A stretch of 5,132 nt of DNA. Source: Desulfobacterales bacterium. GTDB taxonomy: Bacteria; Desulfobacterota; Desulfobacteria; Desulfobacterales; JAHEIW01. Shown one piece after another: positions 4,984-5,132 of the stretch (its first letter is position 1; each line of letters opens with the position of its first letter). Below the pieces are notes generated by a model. That model was not told where the DNA came from, ran no database searches, and saw nothing but the letters and a program-made list of their open reading frames with translations. Where the stretch lies: NCBI GenBank assembly GCA_030145015.1, contig JAQYWI010000297.1:1-5132 (forward strand), given 5' to 3'. The position numbers and the translations under genes are program-made.

Positions 4984-5132
4984 ATGGATAGAAGGATTCT
5001 TATAGCTGTTTTTATTCTCTTCGGCATTATTTCCTGTGCGACCACGAACGTTCCCTCAGTAGGGGAACTTGAATCCCTTCAGTTGTACGAAGATGAAAGA
5101 CGCCTTTGGAACAGGTCGCACGAGGAGCAGAA
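4984..5132 (+). CDS. Second lipoprotein, 5' part only (cut by right window edge)
   Basis: Forty-nine codons are visible before the window ends. Residues 1-17 are a lipoprotein signal peptide (Arg3, Arg4, then ILIAVFILFG), with a lipobox IISC placing the lipidated cysteine at 18. The mature start ATTNVPSVGE is followed by a charged, probably helical stretch ESLQLYEDERRLWNRSHEEQ (30-49). A lipoprotein start followed by an EDERxLWxRSxEEQ helix is what I recall from envelope M48-family metallopeptidases with an N-terminal helical section. The catalytic HExxH region would be beyond the window, so this remains a guess. It starts 16 bp after the preceding lipoprotein stop, on the same strand, with only a weak GGAT ribosome site, so translation in an operon with that gene is likely. 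Confidence 0.75.
   Translation, partial: MDRRILIAVFILFGIISCATTNVPSVGELESLQLYEDERRLWNRSHEEQ

Noticed and set aside
1..5132. CRISPR array, tRNA or rRNA gene
   Set aside because: No regularly spaced direct repeats, cloverleaf with TTCGAATC-type arm or rRNA signature was seen on either strand.

Overview
The window looks like bacterial chromosome from a Gram-negative organism: it encodes an outer-membrane beta-barrel protein, two lipoproteins and a UbiG-type quinone methyltransferase. A GGACAAC/GGACCAC heptad repeat between the first two full genes is of a kind I associate with Desulfobacterota (Desulfobacterales-like) genomes. That taxonomic reading rests on memory and is tentative. The left third (about 1-1950) has roughly even base composition. 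Most of the rest is clearly AT-rich, with long spacers, which gives it an accessory or recently rearranged look.

Layout, left to right. Bases 3-116 are the last 37 codons of an IS5-family transposase running in from the left edge on the + strand, followed by a likely insertion-sequence end. Next come two minus-strand genes: ubiG (159-881) and, upstream of it, a DMT/EamA-family membrane transporter (1025-1924). They are separated by a spacer carrying the heptad repeat. The transporter has a good sigma70-type promoter at 1985-2013.

The long spacer 1925-2943 is not empty. It holds a candidate stand-alone small RNA: promoter 2227-2256, four hairpins, and a strong intrinsic terminator at 2395-2440. 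It also holds a 10-bp tandem repeat and a GC-richer minus-strand small ORF of 37 codons with an excellent Shine-Dalgarno sequence (2710-2823). A + strand secreted beta-barrel protein follows (2944-3519).

The spacer 3520-4232 contains a degenerate-looking minus-strand ORF (3593-3826, frame open to 3877). This ORF spans a 110-bp inverted-repeat-bounded segment that resembles a miniature transposable element. A near-consensus promoter follows at 3891-3919. The right end is a probable two-gene lipoprotein operon: a 244-residue lipoprotein (4233-4967), then after 16 bp a second lipoprotein cut by the window edge (4984 onward).

UbiG and the transporter are ordinary conserved genes and may be co-transcribed. 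The two lipoproteins probably work together at the periplasmic face of a membrane. The barrel protein and the lipoproteins are all envelope proteins, but nothing seen links them into one system. The best candidate for something undescribed is the structured RNA at about 2263-2440.
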